This document shows, piece after piece, positions 17,546 to 26,728 of a DNA stretch of 55,560 bases. The DNA comes from Bacteroides sp. UBA7333. Lineage in GTDB: Bacteria > Bacteroidota > Bacteroidia > Bacteroidales > Bacteroidaceae. Where the stretch lies: the NCBI GenBank assembly GCA_002471195.1, contig DKPN01000077.1:1-55560 (forward strand), in the 5' to 3' direction. The translations under genes were made by a program, and so were the position numbers. How positions within the stretch are numbered: the stretch's first letter is position 1; the number at the start of each line of letters is the position of its first letter. Under the pieces are notes generated by a model. The model did not search any database. It was not told the origin of the DNA and worked only from the letters and a program-made list of their open reading frames with translations.

Positions 17546-17577
17546 TTTGGATATTTCATATAGAAAACGTAATTTTG
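17546..17577 (+). promoter_or_regulatory. Promoter of rplY
   Basis: TTTG (17546-17549), 20-nt spacer, TAATTTTG (17570-17577). Both boxes match the consensus. The leader would be about 90 nt, within which no clear structure was found. Confidence 0.65.
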
Positions 17578-17674
17578 CACCGCTTTTTGCACATCGAGTG
17601 GATTATCCGCATCGTGTGATGGTGAATTAAGCAAAACAATTACTTAATTTAGAGTAACACAAAAATTTTAAAAA

Positions 17675-18265
17675 ATGAGATCAATTGAAGTAAAAGGATC
17701 TGCAAGAACAATTGCAGAACGCTCTTCTGAACAAGCTAGAGCATTGAAAGAAATTCGTAACAACGGTGGTGTTCCATGTGTATTGTATGGTGGTGATGAA
17801 ATCGTTCACTTTACAGTTTCTGCAGAAGGTCTTCGTAACTTAGTATTTACTCCACACATTTATGTAGTAGATCTAACTATCGACAACAAAACAGTAAAAG
17901 CTATCATGAAAGATATTCAATTTCACCCAGTGAAAGACAATGTTCTTCATGTTGACTTCTTGCAAATTGACGACATCAAACCTATTGTAATGGAAGTACC
18001 TGTACAAATGGAAGGTTTGGCAGAAGGTGTTAAAGCAGGGGGTAAATTGGTTCTTCAAAGCCGCAAATTGAAAGTAAAAGCTTTGTATACTGCAATTCCT
18101 GAAAAATTAATCGTTAATGTTGCTCACTTAGGTCTTGGTAAGACTGTTAAAGTTGGTGAGTTGAGCTACGAAGGTCTTGAGCTATTGAACGCTAAAGATG
18201 CTGTAGTATGTGCAGTTAAGTTGACTCGTGCCGCAAGAGGTGCAGCAGCTGCAGCTGGAAAATAA
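17675..18265 (+). CDS. rplY: 50S ribosomal protein L25 (general stress protein CTC type)
   Basis: A 196-residue protein of the long L25/CTC type, which binds 5S rRNA. The N-terminal L25 domain (about 1-95) contains VPCVLYGGDEIVHF and PVKDNVLHVDFLQI; the C-terminal TL5-like domain (about 96-185) contains VPVQMEGLAEGVKAGGKL and the TVKVGELSYEGLEL segment. The tail is alanine-rich. Codon usage is strikingly biased to preferred codons (for example GGT and CGT), as expected for a highly expressed gene. A hairpin follows 23 nt after the stop. Confidence 0.95.
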   Translation: MRSIEVKGSARTIAERSSEQARALKEIRNNGGVPCVLYGGDEIVHFTVSAEGLRNLVFTPHIYVVDLTIDNKTVKAIMKDIQFHPVKDNVLHVDFLQIDDIKPIVMEVPVQMEGLAEGVKAGGKLVLQSRKLKVKALYTAIPEKLIVNVAHLGLGKTVKVGELSYEGLELLNAKDAVVCAVKLTRAARGAAAAAGK

Positions 18266-18288
18266 TCGAACGATTACAAACATATTAT

Positions 18289-18335
18289 TAAACGCGGGTT
18301 ATCACAGATATAATTTCTGTGTTAATCTGCGTTTA
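18289..18335 (+). terminator. Long imperfect hairpin between rplY and pth
   Basis: TTAAACGC..TTATCACAGA pairs with TCTGTGTTAA..GCGTTTAA around an AT-rich loop, followed by four T residues. It lies between rplY and pth and probably acts as a partial terminator, lowering pth relative to rplY. No separate pth promoter is obvious. Confidence 0.6.
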
Positions 18336-18354
18336 ATTTTAATATCAATATTAC

Positions 18355-18918
18355 ATGAAATATTTAATTGTTGGACTAGGAAATATTGGATCTGAATATC
18401 ATGAAACTCGACACAATATCGGTTTTATGGTAGTAGATAAGTTCGCAAAATTAAACAATACTCCATTTGTAAGCAACCGATATGGTTCAACTGCTTCAAT
18501 ATCCTTAAAAGGAAAACAAATCACACTTCTAAAACCATCAACATTTATGAATTTAAGTGGTTTGGCAGTGAGATACTGGATGCAGCAAGAAAAAATTCCT
18601 CTTGAAAATGTTTTAATAATCGTTGACGATATAGCATTACCATTCGGCGTATTGAGACTAAAACCCAAAGGAAGTGATGCCGGACACAATGGATTAAAAC
18701 ACATTGCAGCCACTCTCGGTACTCAAAACTATAATCGATTAAAATTTGGCATCGGAAATGATTTCCCTAAAGGACACCAAGTGGATTATGTATTAGGTAA
18801 ATTTACAAATGATGATTTGACAACAATGGACGAGCGTCTCGAAATGGCTTGCGAAATCATTAAAAGTTTCTGCTTAGCAGGTGTCAGTATAACCATGAAT
18901 CAATTTAATAAAAAATAG
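18355..18918 (+). CDS. pth: Peptidyl-tRNA hydrolase
   Basis: A 187-residue cytoplasmic esterase that recycles peptidyl-tRNAs released from stalled ribosomes. The catalytic His20 lies in HNIGFMVVD with Asn10 in LGNIG; the other family motifs KPSTFMNLSG (about 60-69) and DDIALPFG...KGSDAGHNGLKHI (about 91-121) are intact. Length is typical. Pairing with rplY upstream is widespread in bacteria. The S4 gene follows after 5 nt, so the two are coupled. Confidence 0.96.
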   Translation: MKYLIVGLGNIGSEYHETRHNIGFMVVDKFAKLNNTPFVSNRYGSTASISLKGKQITLLKPSTFMNLSGLAVRYWMQQEKIPLENVLIIVDDIALPFGVLRLKPKGSDAGHNGLKHIAATLGTQNYNRLKFGIGNDFPKGHQVDYVLGKFTNDDLTTMDERLEMACEIIKSFCLAGVSITMNQFNKK

Positions 18919-18923
18919 ATCAT

Positions 18924-19343
18924 ATGTCGGAGGCAAGAATAGATAAATGGTTGTGGGCAGTACGTATTTTTAAAACACGTACTATTGCTGCCGAAGCATG
19001 CAAAAAAGGAAGAGTAAGCATCAATGGCGCATACGTTAAACCATCTAGAATGATAAAACCGGACGAGATAATTCAAGTAAAAAAATCTCCCATTACATAT
19101 TCGTTCAAAGTTATTCAAGCTATAGAAAAACGTGTGGGTCCAAAGTTAGTAGCTGATGTTATGGAAAATGTCACTACCCCAGATCAATATGAAATCCTTG
19201 AAATGAATAAAATAAGCGGATTTATTGATAGAGCGAGAGGTACTGGCCGCCCTACAAAAAAAGATAGAAGAAGCATGGAAGATTTTACCACTACAGAATA
19301 TTTTGAAGATTTAGAGTGGGATCTCAGTGAAGAAGATGCATAA
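18924..19343 (+). CDS. S4-domain RNA-binding protein, Hsp15-like
   Basis: A 139-residue protein starting with an S4 RNA-binding domain: RIDKWLWAVRIFKTRT (about 5-20) and CKKGRVSINGAYVKPS (about 26-41), the pattern of Hsp15/HslR, which rescues stalled 50S subunits carrying nascent-chain tRNA. The tail (about 95-139) is charged, with GTGRPTKKDRR and an acidic end. Coupling to pth, which also acts on peptidyl-tRNA, fits a shared role in ribosome rescue; this is inference from context. Confidence 0.87.
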   Translation: MSEARIDKWLWAVRIFKTRTIAAEACKKGRVSINGAYVKPSRMIKPDEIIQVKKSPITYSFKVIQAIEKRVGPKLVADVMENVTTPDQYEILEMNKISGFIDRARGTGRPTKKDRRSMEDFTTTEYFEDLEWDLSEEDA

Positions 19344-19449
19344 TATTATTTCTTTCATAGTGATATTCGACTTCATAACTCATACTTCATAAACTATACA
19401 TTAAGTTATGGCTTATAAACACCTTTCTCTACATAAATTCAAAATAAAA

Positions 19450-19475
19450 GGCAGACACCTATATTGGTATCTGCC
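19450..19475 (-). terminator. Terminator of the trxA operon
   Basis: GGCAGACACC and GGTATCTGCC form a 10-bp stem with one mismatch; on the minus strand TTTTATTTT follows. It is 28 nt after the stop of the acidic 111-residue gene. Confidence 0.7.
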
Positions 19476-19503
19476 CCATTCATTTTAAAAGTTAGAATCT
19501 TAA

Positions 19504-19839
19504 TTATTCTACCTGACCTAAAGATTCTCCATATTCCATTTCGCCTTGTACTACAAAAAGAACATCTTCAGGGTCAAACTCACCCATTTCATCTTCTTTA
19601 GCTTCCTTAACGATGTATTTTACAACTTCATCAAGATCTACATTCACAAATCCGTCATCATCAGGATCAGCATCTAAAATACCACTTTCAACATAATATT
19701 CATCGATTAAATCAAGGAAATAGTAAAGTTGATCATCAGTAAATTTCTCTTTTAAATCTTGTGGTAAATAATTTTTAATGAATTCGATGGTCTTTTCGTC
19801 ATCTGCATCAGCTAATAAGAAATCATCTTCTAACCCCAT
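19504..19839 (-). CDS. Unknown acidic 111-residue protein downstream of trxA
   Basis: I do not recognise a named family. The protein is extremely rich in Asp and Glu (for example LDADPDDDGFVNVDLDE and KEDEMGEFDPEDV), lacks cysteine, and has no signal or membrane segment. It is predicted mostly helical. It begins 6 nt after the trxA stop and shares its terminator, so the two are co-translated. A link to thioredoxin, as a partner or substrate, is only contextual. The DPDDDG motif resembles an EF-hand-like calcium loop (DxDxDG pattern is nearly met in DADPDDDG), but a second loop is not evident. Confidence 0.75.
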   Translation of the reverse strand: MGLEDDFLLADADDEKTIEFIKNYLPQDLKEKFTDDQLYYFLDLIDEYYVESGILDADPDDDGFVNVDLDEVVKYIVKEAKEDEMGEFDPEDVLFVVQGEMEYGESLGQVE

Positions 19840-19845
19840 AATAAA

Positions 19846-20160
19846 TTATAATAAGTTTTTAATTTTCTCGTCAAATACATTTTTAGCAACTGCGCCTACT
19901 TGTTTATCTACGATTTTTCCATCTTTAAAAAACAACACAGTAGGTATATTACGAATACCGAATTCAGCAGCCATATCGCTGTTCTCATCCACATCGCATT
20001 TTCCAATTACAACTTTGCCTTCATAATCATGAGCAAGTTCTTCAATAATAGGACCCACCATTTTGCAAGGTCCACACCAAGGAGCCCAAAAGTCAACAAC
20101 AACCGGTTTTCCTTCTGATATTATCTCCTGATAATTACTGTCGGTAAATTCAAAAGCCAT
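19846..20160 (-). CDS. trxA: Thioredoxin
   Basis: A 104-residue classical cytoplasmic thioredoxin. The active site WCGPC (Cys29, Cys32) lies in DFWAPWCGPCKMVGP; the cis-proline is in RNIPTVLFFKDGK, and DVDENSDMAAEFG is the usual middle segment. It reduces ribonucleotide reductase and other targets. It heads a two-gene unit with an acidic protein of unknown function. A -7 box is found at 20222-20229. Confidence 0.96.
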   Translation of the reverse strand: MAFEFTDSNYQEIISEGKPVVVDFWAPWCGPCKMVGPIIEELAHDYEGKVVIGKCDVDENSDMAAEFGIRNIPTVLFFKDGKIVDKQVGAVAKNVFDEKIKNLL

Positions 20161-20221
20161 AGTTTTTCTAATTATTTATATTATATATAAAATAGACAAC
20201 AAAGTTCTTGTCCATATGTTG

Positions 20222-20229
20222 CAAATATA
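20222..20229 (-). promoter_or_regulatory. Putative -7 box for trxA
   Basis: TATATTTG on the minus strand fits TAnnTTTG, 61 nt before the trxA start. No -33 box at the expected distance. Confidence 0.4.
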
Positions 20230-20317
20230 TCCATTTAATTGGAGATAAATTCACATATTATTCGTTTATCTTCTACAAAAAATAAAATTATCGGTTAATC
20301 AACTTATATATAAAACA

Positions 20318-23300
20318 TTAGTTAATACGAAAATCCAAATAGGGTTTTTCACGTAAGTAGGATATTAAATCTTTGCCGACCGAAAGCTTAAATCCTTTCG
20401 ATTGAAAGTCGATTTGAATGTTTTGTTCAGGATCTACTACTTTGAAAAACAGCTCAGTATTTCCAGGATTTTGCTTAATAATAGTTGATAATTCTAATAC
20501 TAAAGTCGATTCTAATTGATTAATGGGTATAGAAATGGTAATTTTCTCGACCAGTTTTTCTTTTACATCCGCTAAGAGTTCCATAGAGGTTATAACCATT
20601 TCCAACTCAGTGGGTCGCCACTGCTTAGGCTGACATCGAGAACGCATAAACAAGAATGTACCTTCGTGCAAATACCCTTGATACTTCACCCACTCATTAC
20701 CAAAGAAAGGTAGTTCGGTCGAACCCGAATAATCTTCTATTTTAACGATACCATAAGGATTGCCATTTTTGCTAGTACCTCGCCGAACAGCCGTTACAAT
20801 ACCTCCCATGGTGATATCCTTATTGACCAAAGCTGTTTTATCTTCCAGTTCACTCATGCGTGTATTGCAAACATGTTCTAACACAATTACATACTGATCG
20901 AGAGGATGAGCCGAAAGATAGATACCTACCAAATCTCTTTCACGATTCAAACGTTCTAAATCACTCCATTTATCGGCAGGTAATATTTCAGGAGTTGCTA
21001 TCTCAACCACATTTTCACCTCCAAACAGCGAATTAGCAGCCACTGATTGGTCAGTTTGATATCGATTACCATAACGCATTAATGTTTCGAGAAATGTTTC
21101 GCCTTTATTATTGACAGCAAAATATTGTTCGCGCTTTAATTCTGTAAAACTATCGAGTGCCCCCGACAATGCCAGACACTCCATATTCTTTTTATTACAT
21201 GCATTTAAGTTGACACGTTGCACAAAATCGAATATTCCTCTGAAAGGGCCATTTTGTCTACGTTCTTGAATAATACTCTGCACAGCCGATTCACCTACTC
21301 CCTTCACTGCACCTAAACCAAAACGAATGTCACCTTCAGGATTCACTGTAAATTTCAAATTACTTTCATTTACATCGGGGCCTTTAGTTTGTATACCCAT
21401 GGCCTTACACTCATCCATCAACTTAGTGATATCCTCTATTTTAGACAAACTTCGGCTCATTACTGCTGCCATATATTCAGGAGGATAATTGGCTTTCATA
21501 TAAGCTGTTTGGTAAGCTACCCACGAGTAACACGTAGCATGAGATTTATTGAAGGCATAAGATGCAAATTTTTCCCAGTCACCCCAAATCTTTTCAAGGA
21601 TTTTAGGATCGTGACCATTCTTCTGTCCACCTGCAATAAACTTTGGTTTCATATGATCCAGTTTATCGCGCAACTTCTTACCCATCGCCTTACGTAGTGC
21701 ATCAGACTCACCACGGGTGAAATCGGCTAAAAGACGCGACAAAAGCATTACCTGTTCTTGATACACAGTAATCCCATAGGTATCTTTCAAGTACTTTTCC
21801 ATTACAGGAATATCATACTCTATAGGTTTACGCCCATGCTTACGATCAATAAAATCGGGTATATAGTCCATCGGACCGGGACGATAAAGGGCATTCATCG
21901 CAATCAAATCTTCGAAAGTAGTAGGCTGTAACTCTTTCAAATATTTTTGCATACCAGCCGATTCAAACTGGAATGTACCGATGGTTCGACCATCACTATA
22001 TAACTTATAGGTAGTTGGATCGGTGATAGATATACTATCAATATCAACCTCTATCCCCTTACTTAATCTAACATTTTCGACAGCTTCTTTAATGATTGAA
22101 AGCGTTTTTAATCCTAAGAAGTCCATCTTGATGAGCCCTGTATCTTCGATCACAGAACCTTCATATTGTGTGACAAGTATTTTCTCGCCCGTCTCTTTAT
22201 CTTCGGCTGTACTTACCGGTACCCAATCGGTAATATCATCACGACAAATAATCGTACCACATGCATGAACCCCGGTTCCACGAACATTTCCCTCAAGCAT
22301 TAATGCATACTTAAGTGTATCTCGCACTAAAGGATCGACCGACGCTTCGGCTTGTTGTAGCTCCGGCACATAATCAATAGCATTGCGAAGATTCAGCTTT
22401 TTATCGGGAATTTTATCAGGAATCAATTTTTTTAAACGATCCGATTCCGATAAAGGAAGTTTTTGTACACGTGCAACATCTTGTATGGCCATTTTGGTAG
22501 CCATCGAACCATAGGTAATGATAGCAGCCACTTTTTCGTGTCCATATTTATTTTTTACCCAACGCAACACCTCTCCACGTCCATCATCATCGAAGTCGAC
22601 ATCGATATCGGGAAGTGAAATACGATCGGGATTCAAGAAACGTTCAAAAAGCAAATCATACTGAATTGGGTCAATTCGTGTAATTCCTAAACAGTAGGCA
22701 ACAGCCGAACCGGCAGCCGAACCACGACCAGGACCTACAGCAACACCCAGTTCATTGCGAGCTACATTAATAAAGTCTTGTACAATCAAAAAGTAACCCG
22801 GAAAACCCATCGTCTTCATAATGTACAACTCAAAATTCAAACGTTCCTTCACTTCATCACTCAAAGGATCGCCATAAAAATGCTTCGCACCATCGAATGT
22901 TAACTTGGCCAAATAATCGGCTTCAAGTTTAATACGATAGAGTTTATCAAAACCACCAATTCGCTCAATCTTATCGTATGCCGCATCTTCGCTCAACACA
23001 ACATTTCCATTTTCATCTTGAGTAAACTCATTAAACAAGTCTTGGTGTGTGTACTTTTGGCGATACCCTTCCTCAGTGCCAAACTCTTCGGGTATATCGA
23101 AAGTAGGCATAATGGGAGCATGATCAATAGAATAAGGTACTACCTTATCGAGAATTTCGAGTGTATTACTCAATGCTTCAGGAACATCGGCAAAAAGCTC
23201 GTTCATCTCTTCACGCGTTTTCATCCACTCTTGCTTAGTATAAAGCATACGTTTAGGGTCGTCCAAATCTTTGCCGGTGCTCAAACAAATCAAACGATCG

Positions 23301-24115
23301 TGAGCTTCTGCATGTTCGGCATTTACAAAATGCACATCATTGGTACAAATCAGTTTTACATCAAACTTTTTTGCATACTCGATAATGTATTTATTTACAT
23401 TTACCTGCAACGGATAAGCTTCGTGATTGGCACGTGGTTGTGTAGCTTTATGACGCTGGATTTCGAGATAGAAGTCGCTACCAAAAGTATTTTTAAACCA
23501 CATGATAGCTTCCTCTGCTTCGGCATATTGTTCATTGGTGATTCGCTTCGGTATTTCGCCTCCCAAGCAAGCCGAAGTCACAATAAGGCCTTCTTTATAT
23601 TTTTCTAAATCGGCTCTATCGGTACGTGGTCGCATATAATAACCATCTACCCACGATCGTGAAACCAATTTAATAAGATTATGATAACCGGTAATGTTTT
23701 TTGCCAAAACAATTAAGTGGTAACCACTTTGATCAGGTTTTCCCTCTTTTTTATCTTTCGAACGGCGGGCAACATACATTTCGCAACCCACTATAGGCTT
23801 AAACAATTTATTCTGAACCTCTTTGATTTGTGCTTTATAGGTTGCTATTTCAGTCTCTTTGTCGGCACACTCTATTTTTCCCGATTCAATGTCAGAAATT
23901 TTCTTTTTGAGAGCTTTAATTTCAGAGTTTACAGGTCCATTCTTTTTGTTGATATAATTGGTAAATTCTTTGACACCGAACATATTACCATGGTCGGTGA
24001 TTGCAATACCTTTCATCCCATTTTTCATGGCTTTATCAACCAATGCGCTAACACTGGCCTGACCATCTAAAAGAGAATATTGTGTGTGGACATGTAAATG
24101 AACAAAATCTTGCAT
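20318..24115 (-). CDS. dnaE: DNA polymerase III alpha subunit
   Basis: This 1265-residue protein is the replicative polymerase. The PHP domain begins at once (HLHVHTQYSLLDG at 6-18, ITDHGNMFG at 39-47). The polymerase palm carries GPGRGSAAGS (near 465) and PDIDVDFDDDGR, with Asp503 and Asp505 as the metal ligands. YRPGPMDYIP, YQEQVM and SHATCYSWVAYQTAYMKANY are family motifs. A tandem HhH region (GAVKGVG) and an OB domain (GIVTAVRRGTSKNGNPYG) follow. It is longer than E. coli DnaE (1160 residues). The gene is monocistronic, reading away from psd. Confidence 0.97.
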   Translation of the reverse strand: MQDFVHLHVHTQYSLLDGQASVSALVDKAMKNGMKGIAITDHGNMFGVKEFTNYINKKNGPVNSEIKALKKKISDIESGKIECADKETEIATYKAQIKEVQNKLFKPIVGCEMYVARRSKDKKEGKPDQSGYHLIVLAKNITGYHNLIKLVSRSWVDGYYMRPRTDRADLEKYKEGLIVTSACLGGEIPKRITNEQYAEAEEAIMWFKNTFGSDFYLEIQRHKATQPRANHEAYPLQVNVNKYIIEYAKKFDVKLICTNDVHFVNAEHAEAHDRLICLSTGKDLDDPKRMLYTKQEWMKTREEMNELFADVPEALSNTLEILDKVVPYSIDHAPIMPTFDIPEEFGTEEGYRQKYTHQDLFNEFTQDENGNVVLSEDAAYDKIERIGGFDKLYRIKLEADYLAKLTFDGAKHFYGDPLSDEVKERLNFELYIMKTMGFPGYFLIVQDFINVARNELGVAVGPGRGSAAGSAVAYCLGITRIDPIQYDLLFERFLNPDRISLPDIDVDFDDDGRGEVLRWVKNKYGHEKVAAIITYGSMATKMAIQDVARVQKLPLSESDRLKKLIPDKIPDKKLNLRNAIDYVPELQQAEASVDPLVRDTLKYALMLEGNVRGTGVHACGTIICRDDITDWVPVSTAEDKETGEKILVTQYEGSVIEDTGLIKMDFLGLKTLSIIKEAVENVRLSKGIEVDIDSISITDPTTYKLYSDGRTIGTFQFESAGMQKYLKELQPTTFEDLIAMNALYRPGPMDYIPDFIDRKHGRKPIEYDIPVMEKYLKDTYGITVYQEQVMLLSRLLADFTRGESDALRKAMGKKLRDKLDHMKPKFIAGGQKNGHDPKILEKIWGDWEKFASYAFNKSHATCYSWVAYQTAYMKANYPPEYMAAVMSRSLSKIEDITKLMDECKAMGIQTKGPDVNESNLKFTVNPEGDIRFGLGAVKGVGESAVQSIIQERRQNGPFRGIFDFVQRVNLNACNKKNMECLALSGALDSFTELKREQYFAVNNKGETFLETLMRYGNRYQTDQSVAANSLFGGENVVEIATPEILPADKWSDLERLNRERDLVGIYLSAHPLDQYVIVLEHVCNTRMSELEDKTALVNKDITMGGIVTAVRRGTSKNGNPYGIVKIEDYSGSTELPFFGNEWVKYQGYLHEGTFLFMRSRCQPKQWRPTELEMVITSMELLADVKEKLVEKITISIPINQLESTLVLELSTIIKQNPGNTELFFKVVDPEQNIQIDFQSKGFKLSVGKDLISYLREKPYLDFRIN

Positions 24116-24217
24116 AAATGTAGATTGAAATTATTGAGGCATAAAAGTACAATCAAAAGGTCGACCTGCAAAAATTATGTCTAAAAAGTTATCAACACTT
24201 ATATTTCTTCTACATTA

Positions 24218-24249
24218 TTTGCTGTTCTTTCAAATAAAATCTATTTTTG
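24218..24249 (+). promoter_or_regulatory. Promoter of psd-pssA
   Basis: TTTG (24218-24221), 20-nt spacer, TATTTTTG (24242-24249), 25 nt before the psd start codon. Full match to the phylum consensus. Confidence 0.65.
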
Positions 24250-24274
24250 CAGAACAATATTTATTTAATCTAAA

Positions 24275-24961
24275 ATGAGTCGACTCAAAAAACTTAAAAA
24301 AATACGTATTCATCATGAGGGAACAACCCTTTTATGGTGCAGTTTTATCATATTATTAGGCATCAATGCTGCCCTTTATTGGGGAATAGATTGCAAAATA
24401 CCTTTTTATATTTTTGCTTTAATCAGTCTTGTTGTTTATGGTTTGATGATTAATTTTTTCCGTTGTCCTATTCGTTTGTACGATGGTGAAACCGAAAAAA
24501 TTGTGATTGCTCCTGCCGATGGTAAAATTGTAGTTATTGAAGAGGTCGATGAAAATGAATATTTCCATGATCGCCGATTAATGATATCGATTTTCATGAG
24601 TGTTTTGAATGTACATGCAAACTGGTATCCAGTAGATGGTGTTGTTAAAAAAGTAGGTCATGAAAACGGTAAATTCATGAAAGCATGGCTCCCCAAAGCA
24701 AGTACTGAAAACGAACGTTCGATGGTGGTAATAGAAACCCCCGAAGGAGTTGAAGTAATGGCACGTCAAATAGCAGGTGCTATGGCACGTCGCATTGTGA
24801 CTTATGCTGAGGTAGGCGAAGAATGCTTTATCGACGAGCATATGGGCTTCATCAAATTTGGTTCGAGAGTTGATGTTTATTTACCGATAGGCACAGAGGT
24901 ATGTGTTGAAATGGGACAATTGACTACTGGAAACCAAACCATACTAGCAAAATTAAAATAA
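24275..24961 (+). CDS. psd: Phosphatidylserine decarboxylase
   Basis: A 228-residue inner-membrane enzyme making phosphatidylethanolamine from phosphatidylserine. It has two N-terminal hydrophobic segments (about 18-35 and 40-60). APADGKIVVIEE (about 87-98), FMSVLNVHANWYPVDG (about 108-123) and the processing site FGSRVD are family marks; Ser197 becomes the pyruvoyl group after self-cleavage, leaving a 32-residue alpha chain. It is the short Psd type. Placed 18 nt before pssA, which makes its substrate. Confidence 0.95.
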   Translation: MSRLKKLKKIRIHHEGTTLLWCSFIILLGINAALYWGIDCKIPFYIFALISLVVYGLMINFFRCPIRLYDGETEKIVIAPADGKIVVIEEVDENEYFHDRRLMISIFMSVLNVHANWYPVDGVVKKVGHENGKFMKAWLPKASTENERSMVVIETPEGVEVMARQIAGAMARRIVTYAEVGEECFIDEHMGFIKFGSRVDVYLPIGTEVCVEMGQLTTGNQTILAKLK

Positions 24962-24979
24962 AACATATATAAAAGACAC

Positions 24980-25693
24980 ATGGCCAACGCTATCACAAAA
25001 CATATACCCAACACCGTTACTTGTTTCAATTTATTTTCGGGCTGTATTGCATGTGTTATGGCTTTCGAAGCCAACTATCCAATGGCCATGTTGTTTATTG
25101 TTATGGGTGCAATATTCGATTTCTTTGATGGAATGTTAGCACGCTTACTAAACGCCCCCTCCCCCATTGGCAAAGAGCTAGATTCATTGGCAGATGATAT
25201 CACATTTGGTGTAGCACCTGCCCTTATGGTATTTTCATTTTTAAAAGAGCCGGCATTAAGTTATCCCGATTTTTGTGGCAACTTCTTATGCAACTATCTT
25301 CCCTATTTGGCTTTTCTGATTGCAGTATTTTCGGCTTTACGGTTAGCTAAATTTAATGTTGACGAACGCCAAACAAGCTCATTCATAGGCATGCCTACTC
25401 CTGCCAATGCTCTGTTTTGGAGTTCTTTAATAGTAGGCGGAGAAACTTTTATTTACAACCACATCAACGCAATGGTCATCATTGGCTTAATCCTTGTTTT
25501 TTGTTGGTTGCTTATTGCCGAACTTCCCATGTTTTCATTAAAATTTAAGAACTTAACTTGGAAAGATAATAAAATCACATATATCTTCTTAATTGGCTGT
25601 GTACCTCTACTAATATTTTTCACGATTAGCGGCATCGCAGCTGTAATCGTATGGTATATTATTCTTTCGCTTTTTACAAGAAAAAACAATTAA
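24980..25693 (+). CDS. pssA: CDP-diacylglycerol-serine O-phosphatidyltransferase
   Basis: A 237-residue polytopic membrane enzyme making phosphatidylserine from CDP-diacylglycerol and serine. The CDP-alcohol phosphotransferase motif is complete: Asp47, Asp50, Gly51, Ala54, Arg55, Gly64, Asp68 and Asp72 in DFFDGMLAR...GKELDSLADD. It has about seven hydrophobic segments. The start NAITKHIPNTVTCFNLFSG fits the type II family. It follows psd in the same operon, so the two genes together form the phosphatidylethanolamine pathway. Confidence 0.95.
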   Translation: MANAITKHIPNTVTCFNLFSGCIACVMAFEANYPMAMLFIVMGAIFDFFDGMLARLLNAPSPIGKELDSLADDITFGVAPALMVFSFLKEPALSYPDFCGNFLCNYLPYLAFLIAVFSALRLAKFNVDERQTSSFIGMPTPANALFWSSLIVGGETFIYNHINAMVIIGLILVFCWLLIAELPMFSLKFKNLTWKDNKITYIFLIGCVPLLIFFTISGIAAVIVWYIILSLFTRKNN

Positions 25694-25751
25694 ACATTTG
25701 TTTATCCTAATTGTTTTTATGTAATTAAGGTATATCAAATTCAACCGACAC

Positions 25752-26024
25752 ATGCATATTTTAGGATTTTTACTTATTTTGTTTCTTGCCATTTTTGTAA
25801 TGGCATTGGCATTCATTGGAAACATTCTTCGATCCATATTTGGTATTGGTCGTCGCAAACGCACGTCAAATCAAACCTATGGCCAAACAAGACATACATC
25901 ACAAAACCAAGCAAACGGAAATAAACAAGAAAAAACCGAAGCTGATAACAATAACAAAAAGCACGGAAAAGTTTTTTCGGATGACGAAGGCGAGTATGTT
26001 GACTTCGAGGAGATTAAAGATTAG
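25752..26024 (+). CDS. DUF4834 family small membrane protein
   Basis: A 90-residue protein with one N-terminal membrane helix (about 3-26, LGFLLILFLAIFVMALAFIG), a basic GRRKR turn, a Gln/Asn-rich linker and a C-terminal KVFSDDEGEYVDFEEI motif. This layout and the terminal motif fit the Bacteroidota family DUF4834. No function is known. It lies 58 nt after pssA and 3 nt from the converging tadA end. It may belong to the phospholipid operon. Confidence 0.75.
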   Translation: MHILGFLLILFLAIFVMALAFIGNILRSIFGIGRRKRTSNQTYGQTRHTSQNQANGNKQEKTEADNNNKKHGKVFSDDEGEYVDFEEIKD

Positions 26025-26027
26025 CGA

Positions 26028-26465
26028 TTATCGTCTTTTTGATAGAAAAAAATCTTTCATCAAAGCAGCACATTCATCTGCCATTATCCCTTTTACAACC
26101 ACAGTTTTTGGATGTAGTGCATTTCCTGCATATTTCTGATATCCTCGTTTTTCATCTTCAGCACCAAAAACCAATCGGCCCGTTTGTGCCCAAGCGATAG
26201 CCCCGGCACACATCACACAAGGTTCTAATGTAACATAAAGCGTACAATCTTTTAAATACTTACCTCCCAACACATTGGCGGCAGCTGTTATAGCCTGCAT
26301 TTCGGCATGGGCAGTTACATCATTCAGTACTTCGGTAAGATTATGCGAACGAGCGATAATTCGTTCATTACATACCACAACAGCTCCAACAGGAATTTCT
26401 CCTCTATCGGCAGCTTTTTGCGCTTCAACAAGCGCTTGTTTCATAAAATAGTTATCATCAAGCAT
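26028..26465 (-). CDS. tadA: tRNA-adenosine deaminase TadA-type nucleoside deaminase
   Basis: A 145-residue zinc deaminase. The HAE motif (His, Glu) lies in VTAHAEMQAI and the two zinc cysteines in TLEPCVMCAGAI; the arrangement and start (NYFMKQALVEAQKA) are those of TadA, which edits A34 to inosine in tRNA-Arg. The length is slightly short and a guanine deaminase of the same superfamily remains possible. It lies 12 nt after the small gene at 26478, likely in one transcript. Confidence 0.88.
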   Translation of the reverse strand: MLDDNYFMKQALVEAQKAADRGEIPVGAVVVCNERIIARSHNLTEVLNDVTAHAEMQAITAAANVLGGKYLKDCTLYVTLEPCVMCAGAIAWAQTGRLVFGAEDEKRGYQKYAGNALHPKTVVVKGIMADECAALMKDFFLSKRR

Positions 26466-26477
26466 TTTTAGACAAAA

Positions 26478-26711
26478 TCATCTGCGCATTTCATGTTCGC
26501 CAAACAAAGTAGGATAGTCTTTTTCTAAGTTTTTGTAAACAAAAAGAAGTATCGTTTCACGAAACCAACGCGATTTATTAGAAATTTTATAACGTTCAAG
26601 ATACCGATCAATCATCTGCTGCTCTTCATCACTCAACATAACGCTCATTCGATGCTCTCGTTTAGTGAGGTCGATAGCGCATTTGCGATATTTAGAACAT
26701 TTGTTTTTCAT
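26478..26711 (-). CDS. Small basic protein, possible ribbon-helix-helix regulator
   Basis: I place the start at the ATG at 26711, giving 77 residues (MKNKCSKYRKCAID...). The longer frame back to 26834 runs through its own promoter and antisense to yraN and is rejected. The segment REHRMSVMLSDEEQQMIDRY followed by SRWFRETILLFVYK has the beta-helix-helix look of ribbon-helix-helix DNA-binding proteins: a short strand RMSVML, then two helices. The family is not certain. A full promoter (26758-26729) precedes it. It is co-transcribed with tadA (12-nt gap) and divergent from yraN. Confidence 0.65.
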   Translation of the reverse strand: MKNKCSKYRKCAIDLTKREHRMSVMLSDEEQQMIDRYLERYKISNKSRWFRETILLFVYKNLEKDYPTLFGEHEMRR

Positions 26712-26728
26712 AATAGTATTTAGTATTG

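Noticed and set aside
23018..23608. 196-residue plus-strand frame antisense to dnaE
   Set aside because: Lies entirely within dnaE; the composition is that of a complement of coding sequence, and no promoter or start context supports it.
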